Positions 27,005 to 37,213 of a stretch of 64,000 nucleotides of DNA are shown here, in pieces. Below the pieces are notes generated by a model. That model had not been told where the DNA came from. It ran no database searches and saw only the letters and a list, made by a program, of their open reading frames with translations. Source of the DNA: Beta vulgaris subsp. vulgaris (lineage: Eukaryota > Streptophyta > Magnoliopsida > Caryophyllales > Amaranthaceae); contig NC_079206.1 in the NCBI RefSeq assembly GCF_026745355.1, positions 3,341,800-3,405,799 on the forward strand. The letters are read 5' to 3'. Within the stretch, counting starts at the first letter, position 1. Each line of letters begins with the position of its first letter. Position numbers and translations under genes: made by a program.

Positions 27005-28670
27005 CAGCAACCATCATCATTTCTTCTAAAGTTTTGACAATTTCATGCTCAGAACGACCATCTATATTCCATTCATAAAGATGATCTGCAGAGAATTGTT
27101 TTTGAGGACCATATTGACTTCGTTCCTCATATTGAAGGTCTGGAGGTGTTGGTCGTGGATAATAGTTCCTAGTAGGATTATTTCTCCATGAAGAAGGAAA
27201 TTTGGATTTTATTTTGTTAACAGAAAAATGTTCATCAGACTCCTCATTAAAATATTCCTCTTTTGGATAGTCTTCATCGCTGCAGTCACAATCTTGGTCA
27301 ATGCAGTTGATGTTCTTATCCAATCGTTTAGAAATTTCCTTTAAAAGGTTTGATGAGGGTTTTGAAGAAATATTAGTGAACTAGAATTTGATGGTTCAAA
27401 ATCTGGAACCTTTATTAAGAAAGGTTTTGTTATTTCATTTGGATAAGATTTAGAAGTAGAAGCCTTATCATTAGAATTAGACGAATTTTCAGAAATAGAC
27501 AATTTTTTGAAATCCTGTGATAATTGATCTTCTTCTTTAAATTTTGAAATCTGTTCTGACATGTTATCCACTTGTTTAGAAATAGTGTGCAGAATTTTGT
27601 TTGAAAAATTATTTTGTTCATAGACCTTTTTAATGTCTTCTAAGCAGGAATTTTCTTGACCAGATCCCTCTCTCCCGGTTTTGAAGGGAGCAGCATGACA
27701 AGTTTGACCTTGCTGCGTAATCAAAAACCCTTCAAGAGGAGGATACTTGGCTTGAACAATCTTACCGTCTTTAAGTAGGGGTGAAAGTTCGGTGTGCGGT
27801 TTGGATTAGGGTTTAATCCAATCCGATCCGAATAAAATTTGGATTTCAATTTTTCAATCCGAATCCAAACCAATTGGGGTTTGAATCCGATCCAATCCAA
27901 TCCGAATTTTCATACTCTAGATTGGATCCGATCCGAAAATCCGATTTTTTTAAAACTCTAGTTTTTCAATGAAATGAATTAAGCACAACAACAACTTAGT
28001 AGATTCAGGAAATGAGGAATTAAGTGCACTTAGTGTTTTAGGGGAAGGGTTGAAGTGCTATGTGTATTAGGCTATGGAGTAGGTTTTGTTTATAAAAAAA
28101 ACAGTTAAGTACTTAAGCCCAATCCAGATATACATAATATAAGGCATATTACTATTTGGTTATATTGGATTTTTGGATCCGATTACCCTCAATCCAATCC
28201 AATCCGAAAATCCAATTTTTCAAAAAATCTCAATCCGAATCCAATCCGAACACAATTCAAATCCGATCCGAATTACTAATTCGGATTGGATTGGATTGGA
28301 TTTTGGATTTGATCCGAATAACTTTCACCCCTATCTTTAAGTGTCCATTTCTGACTTAAAGACTCGTGAGTTTGAATACTATTAAAGGGATATATTAAAT
28401 CATTTTGACAAAAATATATAGGTAGCCATGTAAAATATAAAACATTTGCAGACAGTTTGTTCATAAAACTGTACCATTCTTCTCTTAGAAAATCTCTTGC
28501 TTCTTTATCAAAATTTTCATAAAACCATTTTCTTTTCTCATAATTTTCTTCTGAAGAAAAGTCTTCTTGCAAATAAGCTTTATCAATTTTGAATTCTCTG
28601 AAAAGAACATTAATGGAGGAGAACGATGGAGGTCTCATTTCAGAGTGAGTTGGAGAAACATTCTCAGTGA
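27005..28670 (-). pseudogene. EPRV A1 coat-protein N-terminal region (broken)
   Basis: The frames 28638-28334 (MRPPSFSSINVLFREFKI start) and 27724-27341 (acidic and Ser-rich, SSNSNDKAST) belong to the start of the coat-like part of the polyprotein. Between them lies the hAT MITE at 27,776-28,333. One base is missing near 27,371 compared with copy B, which shifts the frame before the Asp/Glu-rich segment DCDCSDEDYPKEEY (27,323-27,005). The piece then stops abruptly at host DNA after EEMMMVA. It is not functional as it stands. Confidence 0.75.
27776..28333. mobile_element. hAT-like MITE inside the viral coat region, perfect 8-bp TSD
   Basis: The ends are TAGGGGTGAAAGTTCGG and its inverted complement CCGAATAACTTTCACCCCTA. 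The target duplication TCTTTAAG is exact (27,768-27,775 and 28,334-28,341). The interior consists of reiterated AATCCGATCC/GGATTGGATT words in both orientations. Viral copy B has the empty site TCTTTAAG at 41,372-41,379 with the same flanks, which proves the insertion and its ends. No transposase is present. Confidence 0.9.
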
Positions 28671-29621
28671 TTATTTCAGGAATTGGAGTTTTTTGGAAAA
28701 CTTTATAGGAAGTGTAGAAGGAATATTATCCTCTTTAAAACTTGGAAAAGAACATGATGATCTAGCGGATTGAAATTCATAAGTAGAGGCCGCAGGGAAG
28801 TCTCTACTAGAATTAAATCTGATAAGTACTCGACCATCAGGTTCTTCTATTATTTGTTCAACTTTCTTTTCTTCTATTGGTTTGAGGATGGGTTGAGAGT
28901 CTACTGCCCATTCATCTGGAATAGTAACTTCATCCCATTTTAAGGATTTTGGAACGTGTGTAGTGGCTTGTCCTAGTTCCACTTTAAACATCAAAGTTTC
29001 ACCAGGTGCAAACCTTATTCTACACTTTGGATTAAGCTGAGAGTTTAATAATTTGTAATAAATTCGATAAATAATTGAAAAATTCCTTGCTCCTTCAAAT
29101 TGAATATTATGAGCCATATTCACATCTAAAATCAAAGATTGAAGAATAAATGGATCTTCTAAATCTTTAGATAGGTTTGGAAAACAATTGAAGTAAATTG
29201 GACCTTGACAAATATTAGTATTAGCTAAAGCAAGCAAAGAATCTTTAAATGTTTTTAAAGATTTATCACGCAAAGCTAACATAACTGGACAATCTAAACC
29301 TAATCTGACCATAGGTTTAATAGCAATTTGGACACAACCAAAATGAATATACCTATGACCTTGACTGACATAATTTTGAATTGACTTTGAATCTAAAAGT
29401 TGGAGACTCATAACTTTGGATGCAACACTTGTAGTAAACTCTTCTATCCTAATTCCATGCGAAGACATGAAATTCCATGGACTCTTTTCATAAATTTGAG
29501 ACTCTGAAATTTTTGGAAGTTGCCAATTTTGAAAATCTTTGGAAATGACCTCATGGCTTTGGACTGGGTGTTTCATACTGGAACTACTACCTACAAGCTT
29601 CTTGATCTTACTCAAGGACAT
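28671..29621 (-). CDS. EPRV A1 movement protein (30K superfamily)
   Basis: A 316-codon open frame starting MSLSKIKKLV. The central part (YVSQGHRYIHFGCVQIAIKP, GLDCPVMLALRD) has the pattern of caulimovirid 30K cell-to-cell movement proteins, which bind nucleic acid and form plasmodesmal tubules (family knowledge). The C-terminal tail is acidic, then Ser-rich. The frame ends just after a run of six A on the coding strand. A one-base shift there would continue into the coat region (PEIITENVSP). Copy B has the same feature, so the ORF boundary is either authentic or an old shared mutation. This copy appears intact; copy B is broken. Confidence 0.78.
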   Translation of the reverse strand: MSLSKIKKLVGSSSSMKHPVQSHEVISKDFQNWQLPKISESQIYEKSPWNFMSSHGIRIEEFTTSVASKVMSLQLLDSKSIQNYVSQGHRYIHFGCVQIAIKPMVRLGLDCPVMLALRDKSLKTFKDSLLALANTNICQGPIYFNCFPNLSKDLEDPFILQSLILDVNMAHNIQFEGARNFSIIYRIYYKLLNSQLNPKCRIRFAPGETLMFKVELGQATTHVPKSLKWDEVTIPDEWAVDSQPILKPIEEKKVEQIIEEPDGRVLIRFNSSRDFPAASTYEFQSARSSCSFPSFKEDNIPSTLPIKFSKKLQFLK

Positions 29622-29799
29622 TGGAATGATATAAATTTGACACTAGCAAATACTGTGGGACTTACGGGACCAACTGCTACGGGGACCACCTAACCACGGC
29701 TGACCAACCTTAGATGCAGTCTAAACCAACGTATGACCACGCACACGTATATGCAGTGCTAAACTTATATGTATTCTAATGGCAGAAAGTAAAATAAAG

Positions 29800-29870
29800 A
29801 TGCTACAGTAGATGTTGCAGTATGCTACAGTAATGCTACAGTGTCGGTACTATACAGTATGCTACAGTAT
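29800..29870 (-). repeat. TGCTACAGTA-type motif repeated in the viral leader
   Basis: The words GATGCTACAGTAG, TATGCTACAGTAATGCTACAGT and TATGCTACAGTATGG give about five copies of a 9-10 bp motif in 70 bp, just downstream of the primer site in viral orientation. It is present again at about 42,830-42,902 in copy B. The role is unknown. Confidence 0.7.
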
Positions 29871-29883
29871 GGCTCTGATACCA
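29871..29883 (-). other. tRNA-Met primer-binding site of EPRV A1
   Basis: The minus strand reads TGGTATCAGAGCC, complementary to the 3' end of initiator tRNA-Met, the primer used by Caulimoviridae for minus-strand synthesis (established). It lies in the leader, about 250 bp before the movement ORF. A short (TA)n run lies at 29,903-29,916. Confidence 0.88.
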
Positions 29884-30087
29884 GAATGGAAGGAGCTTTG
29901 GTATATATATATATATTAAAACGATATTTAAAAGAAATGGAATTTATAAAGCAATTTAAACAAAATTTGAAGTAATGTAGAAAATCTTACTTTTGATATA
30001 TCTGGATAAAAGCTTCAAAGATTGGAGGTGATAAATAGTAAACTACACTTGAGACTAAGATTATTACAGAGATAATTTTTATGAAGG

Positions 30088-33000
30088 ATGAAGGCTGAAA
30101 ATTTTTCTGTTAACAAAATAAAATCCAAATTTCCTTCTTCATGGAGAAATAATCCTACTAGGAACTATTATCCACGACCAACACCTCCAGACCTTCAATA
30201 TGAGGAACGAAGTCAATATGGTCCTCAAAAACAATTCTCTGCAGATCATCTTTATGAATGGAATATAGATGGTCGTTCTGAGCATGAAATTGTCAAAACT
30301 TTAGAAGAAATGATGATGGTTGCTGAAGTTTATCATAGATCGAATGATAATGTATCTATGAACGAAGCGGCCGCTGCCATAGCAAGAGGTTTTACAGGAA
30401 ACCTTAAGCATTGGTGGGAAAATGTAATTTCCTTAAGAGATAAAATTGATATATTAAATGCTGTAGAAGAAAAATCCGAAGAAAAAATAGATCCAACTAC
30501 TGGAGAAGTTAAAAAAGAAATTAAAAGAACTGACAGAGGATTAAGAATGTTAATGTCTGCAATTGTAATGCATTTCATGGGAAACGCCTCAGATCATCTC
30601 AAAACTGGACATATAATTCTGAGTAACCTCCGATGTCCTTCTTTAAGTGACTATCGATGGTATAAAGACGTCTTCCTATCAAATGTATTAACCAGAGAAG
30701 ATTGTACTCTTCCATTCTGGAAAGAAAAATTTATCTCCGGTCTTCCAACTCTTTTTGCTCAAAGAATTTTCAACAAGCTCCGAGAAGCCACGGGTCAAGA
30801 TGAAATTCCATACAATGAATTTACATACGGACAACTGTTTGCCTTTATCAAACGAGAAGGATTGTCCCTATGTAATGAATTGAGAATTCAAACTAAGTAT
30901 GGAAATGAAAAAGCCATAAAACGTAAGGAACTAGGATCTTTCTGTGAGGCCTTTGGTCTAGAAAAGATTCAAGCTCCTTCTACCAGAAAACGACAAGAAA
31001 AATTTAAAAGGTCGAAATTCGTTAATAAACCTAAATCCAAGATTCCTAAATTTTCTGAAAAATATTATAAAAAGGGTAAAAAAGTAAAGTCTAAAAAACA
31101 TGTAGATGATACAACTATCATCTGCTACAAATGCGGAAAACCTGGTCATAAAGCTAACAAATGTAATTTTAAGAAGAAAATAAATGAAATATTCTCCGAT
31201 AACCCTGATCTCCAAAATAAACTTCTTAAGCTCTTCCAATTAAGTCAAAATTCCTCATCTGAGTCAGAAGATAATGAAATAAATCAACTGTGTTATGACA
31301 GTGATAATTCTACATCTTCTGATAACTCTTCTGTTCAATTCTGTACTCAAAATATTTGTGTCCTTTCAAATTCTGATAAGGAGAAAGAATTGATTCTTGA
31401 CATTGTGGACAAGATCAATGATCCTCTTATCAAAGAACAATATCTTAAAAGATTAAGAGATATAGTTCTTAAAAAACCAATACTGTCCAACAACAGAACA
31501 GAAGAAGAAAATCTAAATCAAATTCTTAAAATGGCATCTAAAAGTCCAATAACGCCTATTACCACAAAAGAGCTCCAAACTGAAATCAATCATATCAAAT
31601 CCCAGATCAAACAAATTCAAGATTCTATATTAGATCTTCATACCAAAGATCTAAGTATAGAAGCAAAATTGAGTCTGCTTGAAAACAACAATTATCCAAG
31701 GCAAAAATCTAAAGAGATTATAATTGAACATCAAACATCTTCATCTGATTTTACAAATGATCAATTTTGTCAAGTTATAGAAAGAATATCTTTTCAAAAA
31801 TGGTATTGTTTAATAACTCTTTCTGTATCAAATGATTTTCAAAGAAATATTATTGCCCTAGTAGATAGTGGTGCTGATCAGAATTGTTTAAGAGAAGGAT
31901 TAATACCTTCAAAGTTTTACGAAAAAACTTCTGAACAATTACAAAGTGCTAATGACGCTAAGCTCCAAATTAAGTACAAACTCCCAAAAGCTTATGTTTG
32001 TAACTCAGGTTATTGTTTCAAAAATTCTTTTATTTTAGTCAAAGATATTAGTAATGAAATGATTTTAGGAACCCCCTTTCTAACTCAAATTTATCCTTTT
32101 CATGTTAACTCTGAAGGAATACACACTAATGTTTTGGGAAAGGAAATGACTTTCAAATTTGTTACTTCTGTTAGTCAAAAGGATATTCATCTCTTACAAT
32201 CAAGCACTATTTCTCAACAGATAAACCAAATCTCTTCAAAAAGGTCTCAGATTAAAATGCTTAAAGATGAAATATCTTACCTTCGCATAGAAGAACAATT
32301 GCAAAGGAAAGATATTCAACAAAAGATTAAAGAAATTGAAGAACGTTTTCAAAATGAAATTTGTTCTGATGTTCCAAATGCTTTCTGGGAAAGAAAGAAA
32401 CATGTTGTTTATCTACCTTATGAAAAAGATTTTTCTGAAAAAAATATTCCAACTAAAGCCAGACCAATCCAAATGAACCAAGAACTTTTAGAATTTTGCA
32501 AGAAAGAAATCCAAACCCTTCTTGACAAAAAACTTATTCGACCCTCAAAATCTCCTTGGAGTTGCTCAGCCTTTTATGTTAATAATCAAGCCGAAAAAGA
32601 AAGAGGTGTCCCTCGGCTAGTTGTTAACTATAAACCTTTAAACAAAGCTCTCCAATGGATTCGTTACCCTATTCCAAATAAGAAAGATTTGTTAAATAGA
32701 TTATATGATGCAAAAATTTTCTCCAAATTTGATATGAAAAGTGGTTTTTGGCAAATCCAAATAGCAGAGGAAGACAGATATAAAACTGCCTTCAATGTTC
32801 CTTTCGGGCATTACGAATGGAACGTTATGCCTTTTGGAATTAAGAATGCTCCATCAGAATTTATGAATATTATGAACGATATTCTAAATCCTTATTCTAA
32901 TTTTGTTATTGTCTACATTGACGATGTGTTAGTATATTCCAATTCTGTTGAACAGCATATGAAACACCTAAACATCTTTTTAAATGTTATTAAAAGAAAT

Positions 33001-33747
33001 GGTTTAGTTGTTTCTGCACCAAAGATGAAGCTTTTCCAAACAAAGATTAGATTTTTGGGTCATGATATTCACCAAGGAACTATCAAGCCAATAGCTCGCG
33101 CTATAGAATTTTCTGATAAGTTCCCTGATGAAATCAAAGATAAAAATCAATTGCAGAGGTTTCTAGGATGTCTTAATTATGTCTCTGATTTCTTTCCAAA
33201 TTTACGTCAATTATGTGCTCCTTTGTATAAACGTCTGCAAAAGAATCCCCCTGCATGGAGTCAAGAGCATACTGCATTGGTCAAACAGTTAAAACAAAAG
33301 GTCAAGTCCCTTCCATGCATAGGTCTTCCACATCCTCAAGCATTCATGATAGTTGAAACAGATGCCTCGGAGATAGGATATGGAGGCATTCTCAAACAAA
33401 AATTGCATGAGTCATCCAATGAACAAGTTGTTAGATTCACGTCAGGTCTATGGCTCGGACCTCAAAAGAATTATTCTACTATTAAAAAGGAAATTTTATC
33501 AATAGTTTTATGTATTTCTAAATTCCAAGATGATTTGTACAATAAAAGGTTTTTGTTAAGAATAGATTGTAAATCTGCTAAAGAAGTTTTACAAAAGGAT
33601 GTTCAAAATATTGTTTCAAAACAAATTTTTGCAAGATGGCAAGCTATCTTGTCAGTTTTTGATTTTGAAATTGAATTCATTAAAGGAGAAAACAATTCAC
33701 TTCCAGATTTTCTTACCCGTGAATTTTTACAGGGAAGAAATGGGTAA
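30088..33747 (+). CDS. EPRV A2 polyprotein: coat, protease, reverse transcriptase, RNase H
   Basis: One open frame of 1,219 codons. Residues about 50-330 are coat-like (AAAAIARGFTGNLKHWWENV). The CCHC knuckle CYKCGKPGHKANKC is at 346-359. A retropepsin aspartic protease (VDSGAD, Asp593) follows a coiled-coil stretch. The reverse transcriptase (about 790-1010) has Asp882 (FDMKSGFWQI) and YIDD at 943-946. RNase H has Asp1092, Glu1135, Asp1160 and Asp1207. No integrase follows. All catalytic residues I can check are present and there is no stop or frameshift, unlike copy B. The first codons (MKAEN) are leader sequence fused by the A1/A2 joint, so the true N-terminus (movement protein and coat start) is missing here. 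The last 8 nt overlap the next ORF. Confidence 0.9.
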   Translation: MKAENFSVNKIKSKFPSSWRNNPTRNYYPRPTPPDLQYEERSQYGPQKQFSADHLYEWNIDGRSEHEIVKTLEEMMMVAEVYHRSNDNVSMNEAAAAIARGFTGNLKHWWENVISLRDKIDILNAVEEKSEEKIDPTTGEVKKEIKRTDRGLRMLMSAIVMHFMGNASDHLKTGHIILSNLRCPSLSDYRWYKDVFLSNVLTREDCTLPFWKEKFISGLPTLFAQRIFNKLREATGQDEIPYNEFTYGQLFAFIKREGLSLCNELRIQTKYGNEKAIKRKELGSFCEAFGLEKIQAPSTRKRQEKFKRSKFVNKPKSKIPKFSEKYYKKGKKVKSKKHVDDTTIICYKCGKPGHKANKCNFKKKINEIFSDNPDLQNKLLKLFQLSQNSSSESEDNEINQLCYDSDNSTSSDNSSVQFCTQNICVLSNSDKEKELILDIVDKINDPLIKEQYLKRLRDIVLKKPILSNNRTEEENLNQILKMASKSPITPITTKELQTEINHIKSQIKQIQDSILDLHTKDLSIEAKLSLLENNNYPRQKSKEIIIEHQTSSSDFTNDQFCQVIERISFQKWYCLITLSVSNDFQRNIIALVDSGADQNCLREGLIPSKFYEKTSEQLQSANDAKLQIKYKLPKAYVCNSGYCFKNSFILVKDISNEMILGTPFLTQIYPFHVNSEGIHTNVLGKEMTFKFVTSVSQKDIHLLQSSTISQQINQISSKRSQIKMLKDEISYLRIEEQLQRKDIQQKIKEIEERFQNEICSDVPNAFWERKKHVVYLPYEKDFSEKNIPTKARPIQMNQELLEFCKKEIQTLLDKKLIRPSKSPWSCSAFYVNNQAEKERGVPRLVVNYKPLNKALQWIRYPIPNKKDLLNRLYDAKIFSKFDMKSGFWQIQIAEEDRYKTAFNVPFGHYEWNVMPFGIKNAPSEFMNIMNDILNPYSNFVIVYIDDVLVYSNSVEQHMKHLNIFLNVIKRNGLVVSAPKMKLFQTKIRFLGHDIHQGTIKPIARAIEFSDKFPDEIKDKNQLQRFLGCLNYVSDFFPNLRQLCAPLYKRLQKNPPAWSQEHTALVKQLKQKVKSLPCIGLPHPQAFMIVETDASEIGYGGILKQKLHESSNEQVVRFTSGLWLGPQKNYSTIKKEILSIVLCISKFQDDLYNKRFLLRIDCKSAKEVLQKDVQNIVSKQIFARWQAILSVFDFEIEFIKGENNSLPDFLTREFLQGRNG

Positions 33748-35017
33748 GAATAAGTCGTCAAAGTCAAAATCAAAAGAAACTTCAAATGATCAAATTGTTC
33801 TCCATCCTTCAGGAATTCCAATTACCCAAAATGCCTTTCAAAACTTACAAGATTTTCCTCCAATAACATTTGCCCAAGCTACAGAAAAACCTTCTCAAAT
33901 TTCTCCTTCTAAAACTCCAGAATACCTGAAAAAAGAATTTGAAGAACCAATCACTCTTTTATCATTTTCTAATGTCCCAACTAAAGATAATATTCAAACT
34001 TTTCTTTCAAGATTTCTACCGCCCAATTTCAATTGGATCCCAGAAGATCCAAGAAAGGATTTAAGTTTCTATCGTCAAATTTTAGTAGAGTCAAATTCCT
34101 GTAAGATTGATGATAAAATTGCCAAAGATACGAATTTTTCCAAATGTCTCATTTTTCAAATCATTATATCCTCTGATTGGGGAAATTCTCCCTGGTCTTA
34201 CCGTCCTTTGTCCAAACCATGTAATAATTTAACTGGATACAACTATTACGACTATGTCCATGCCTGGCATAGAGTTTTCCTTGTGGAAAGTTACAACCAT
34301 TCATGGTTTATTAATTTCCATCCAGTTTGCCTCAAAAATAATCCAAGATTTCCTGTATGGTTTCTTGAATGGTGGCGTAAGTATGGTCTAGAACCCTCTT
34401 TGCTGCCAGAAGAACTCAAAAAACCATTCCAATACTTTTGTTCCAAGACCGCCAGAAGCTCCCAGTGGCAAATGATCAATATAATGGATTTTTGCAAGAC
34501 TTTCCGTCTAGCATGGATCTCTTGTTGGTCATACTGCTGGTTCCAAAGAAATCAAAATGAACCTTATACCCTTCACCGTCAATTCAATGTTAAGTGGTGG
34601 AAGAATTTTACAATATTTCCAGGGTTTCTCCAATTAGTATCTGATTACTGTTCCATGGGAGAAAAAGCTCTTCAAAGATATTCAGATTGGTCCAAAGAAC
34701 AAGAATTGAAGAAAAGATCTCCTAATGTCCAAGCTCAAACTCAGCCCATTCCTGTTCCGGTCCATCTTCAAGTTCCAAATCCAAGTTTTGACATTGCAGG
34801 TCCATCAACTCCTTCTAAAGATAAAAACAAACAATCCATCTCTAAGCAAAAGAAGTCCATTACTCCAGATTCGGCCTTATTTGACGAATTTTTGGAATTC
34901 AAGAAGTTTGTCAAAGCTCGGTCTTCAGCTGAAGCAACCGAAAAATCCAGTTCAAGTTCCAGTTCTGAGGGCTCTTCCTGTATGGGCCCATTTTCTCAAG
35001 ATCCTTATGACTTTTAA
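33740..35017 (+). CDS. EPRV A2 downstream ORF (ORF2), function unknown
   Basis: 425 codons from ATG 33,740, overlapping the polyprotein stop in the string ATGGGTAA. Such overlaps suit reinitiation or leaky scanning on a polycistronic viral RNA. The start is Lys/Ser-rich (MGKNKSSKSKSKE). The middle is rich in Trp, Phe and Tyr (FPVWFLEWWRKYG, WISCWSYCWFQRN). The tail has Ser/Pro repeats and a Ser run. I recognise no domain. By position it could stand for the transactivator/inclusion protein ORF of caulimoviruses, or be the second ORF of florendovirus-like genomes, whose function is unknown to me. It is intact here and frameshifted in copy B. Confidence 0.75.
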   Translation: MGKNKSSKSKSKETSNDQIVLHPSGIPITQNAFQNLQDFPPITFAQATEKPSQISPSKTPEYLKKEFEEPITLLSFSNVPTKDNIQTFLSRFLPPNFNWIPEDPRKDLSFYRQILVESNSCKIDDKIAKDTNFSKCLIFQIIISSDWGNSPWSYRPLSKPCNNLTGYNYYDYVHAWHRVFLVESYNHSWFINFHPVCLKNNPRFPVWFLEWWRKYGLEPSLLPEELKKPFQYFCSKTARSSQWQMINIMDFCKTFRLAWISCWSYCWFQRNQNEPYTLHRQFNVKWWKNFTIFPGFLQLVSDYCSMGEKALQRYSDWSKEQELKKRSPNVQAQTQPIPVPVHLQVPNPSFDIAGPSTPSKDKNKQSISKQKKSITPDSALFDEFLEFKKFVKARSSAEATEKSSSSSSSEGSSCMGPFSQDPYDF

Positions 35018-35463
35018 AGTTTTCCAGATGTACAGTCCAGATTAATCTTCCAGAAGACTTTTCCAAAAGATTTACAGATGTATCGTCCAGATTTATTCTC
35101 CAAAAGGTCTTTTTCAGATAATTGAAAACCTCTCCAGCTGTCCCATTATTATTGTGATCAAGACTCCACCAAACCGTCCAAATTTTGAAGACCGTCCACC
35201 TGTCAAAGAAAGCAATCAGTAGTTTAAAGTTTGTTTTTGCGTGTTGTAATTTAATTGGTCAAGTATTTGTATAAGTAGATGAATTGTGATCCAGTTGAAG
35301 GCAAGCGTTTTTCAGCTTAGAAAAATTTTCAGCCTTCATCCTTCATAAAAATTATCTCTGTAATAATCTTAGTCTCAAGTGAAGTTTACTATTTATCACC
35401 TCCAATCTTTGAAGCTCTTGTACATTTATCCAGATATATCAAAAGTAAGATTTTCTACATTAC
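35018..35463 (+). promoter_or_regulatory. EPRV A2 intergenic region with putative pregenomic-RNA promoter
   Basis: A non-coding region after ORF2, running into the leader. TATAAGTA at 35,270-35,277 lies at the place expected for a 35S-like promoter, between the last ORF and the leader holding the primer site. The same motif occurs inverted in copy B near 35,690-35,700. The promoter call is inference from position and TATA only. Confidence 0.45.
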
Positions 35464-35937
35464 CATGGAATTTATAAAGCAATTTAAACAAAATTTGAAG
35501 TAATGTAGAAAATCTTACTTTTGATATATCTGGATAAAAGCTTCAAAGATTGGAGGTGATAAATAGTAAACTACACTTGAGACTAAGATTATTACAGAGA
35601 TAATTTTTATGAAGGATGAAGGCTGAAAATTTTTCTAAGCTGAAAAACGCTTGCCTTCAACTGGATCACAATTCATCTACTTATACAAATACTTGACCAA
35701 TTAAATTACAACACGCAAAAACAAACTTTAAACTACTGATTGCTTTCTTTGACAGGTGGACGGTCTTCAAAATTTGGACGGTTTGGTGGAGTCTTGATCA
35801 CAATAATAATGGGACAGCTGGAGAGGTTTTCAATTATCTGAAAAAGACCTTTTGGAGAATAAATCTGGACGATACATCTGTAAATCTTTTGGAAAAGTCT
35901 TCTGGAAGATTAATCTGGACTGTACATCTGGAAAACT

Positions 35938-37213
35938 TTAAAAGTCATAAGGATCTTGAGAAAATGGGCCCATACAGGAAGAGCCCTCAGAACTGGAACT
36001 TGAACTGGATTTTTCGGTTGCTTCAGCTGAAGACCGAGCTTTGACAAACTTCTTGAATTCCAAAAATTCGTCAAATAAGGCCGAATCTGGAGTAATGGAC
36101 TTCTTTTGCTTAGAGATGGATTGTTTGTTTTTATCTTTAGAAGGAGTTGATGGACCTGCAATGTCAAAATTGGATTTGGAACTTGAAGATGGACCGGAAC
36201 AGGAATGGGCTGAGTTTGAGCTTGGACATTAGGAGATCTTTTCTTCAATTCTTGTTCTTTGGACCAATCTGAATATCTTTGAAGAGCTTTTTCTCCCATG
36301 GAACAGTAATCAGATACTAATTGGAGAAACCCTGGAAATATTGTAAAATTCTTCCACCACTTAACATTGAATTGACGGTGAAGGGTATAAGGTTCATTTT
36401 GATTTCTTTGGAACCAGCAGTATGACCAACAAGAGATCCATGCTAGACGGAAAGTCTTGCAAAAATCCATTATATTGATCATTTGCCACTGGGAGCTTCT
36501 GGCGGTCTTGGAACAAAAGTATTGGAATGGTTTTTTGAGTTCTTCTGGCAGCAAAGAGGGTTCTAGACCATACTTACGCCACCATTCAAGAAACCATACA
36601 GGAAATCTTGGATTATTTTTGAGGCAAACTGGATGGAAATTAATAAACCATGAATGGTTGTAACTTTCCACAAGGAAAACTCTATGCCAGGCATGGACAT
36701 AGTCGTAATAGTTGTATCCAGTTAAATTATTACATGGTTTGGACAAAGGACGGTAAGACCAGGGAGAATTTCCCCAATCAGAGGATATAATGATTTGAAA
36801 AATGAGACATTTGGAAAAATTCGTATCTTTGGCAATTTTATCATCAATCTTACAGGAATTTGACTCTGCTAAAATTTGACGATAGAAACTTAAATCCTTT
36901 CTTGGATCTTCTGGATCCAATTGAAATTGGGCGGTAGAAATCTTGAAAGAAAAGTTTGAATATTATCTTTAGTTGGGACATTAGAAAATGATAAAAGAGT
37001 GATTGGTTCTTCAAATTCTTTTTTCAGGTATTCTGGAGTTTTAGAAGGAGAAATTTGAGAAGGTTTTTCTGTAGCTTGGGCAAATGTTATTGGAGGAAAA
37101 TCTTGTAAGTTTTGAAAGGCATTTTGGGTAATTGGAATTCCTGAAGGATGGAGAACAATTTGATCATTTGAAGTTTCTTTTGATTTTGACTTTGACGACT
37201 TATTCTTACCCAT
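35938..37213 (-). pseudogene. EPRV B downstream ORF2 (frameshifted)
   Basis: Same sequence as the intact ORF2 in A2, starting MGKNKSSKSK at 37,213. A frameshift near 36,905-36,920 (around a GGATCC) and another near 36,170 break it into two frames. Confidence 0.8.

Larger units (their letters stand above)
27005..30108 (-). mobile_element. EPRV piece A1: leader, PBS, movement protein, coat N-part
   Basis: Read on the minus strand from 30,108: leader, tRNA-Met primer site, 30K movement ORF, coat-protein start. It is cut at 27,005 inside the coat region. It overlaps A2 by about 215 bp of viral sequence in opposite orientation. It meets A2 at a shared ATTTTTCT (30,101-30,108). A 558-bp hAT MITE interrupts the coat region. 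Confidence 0.85.

Noticed and set aside
33599..33739. Upstream extension of the viral ORF2 frame
   Set aside because: It overlaps the end of RNase H. The ATG at 33,740, overlapping the polyprotein stop by 8 nt, is the natural start.
35465..35500. Pure fold-back sequencing artefact at the palindrome axis
   Set aside because: The arms differ by many scattered changes, and A1 and B have distinct host borders and MITE status. A single-molecule fold-back is unlikely, though a haplotype or polishing problem remains possible.
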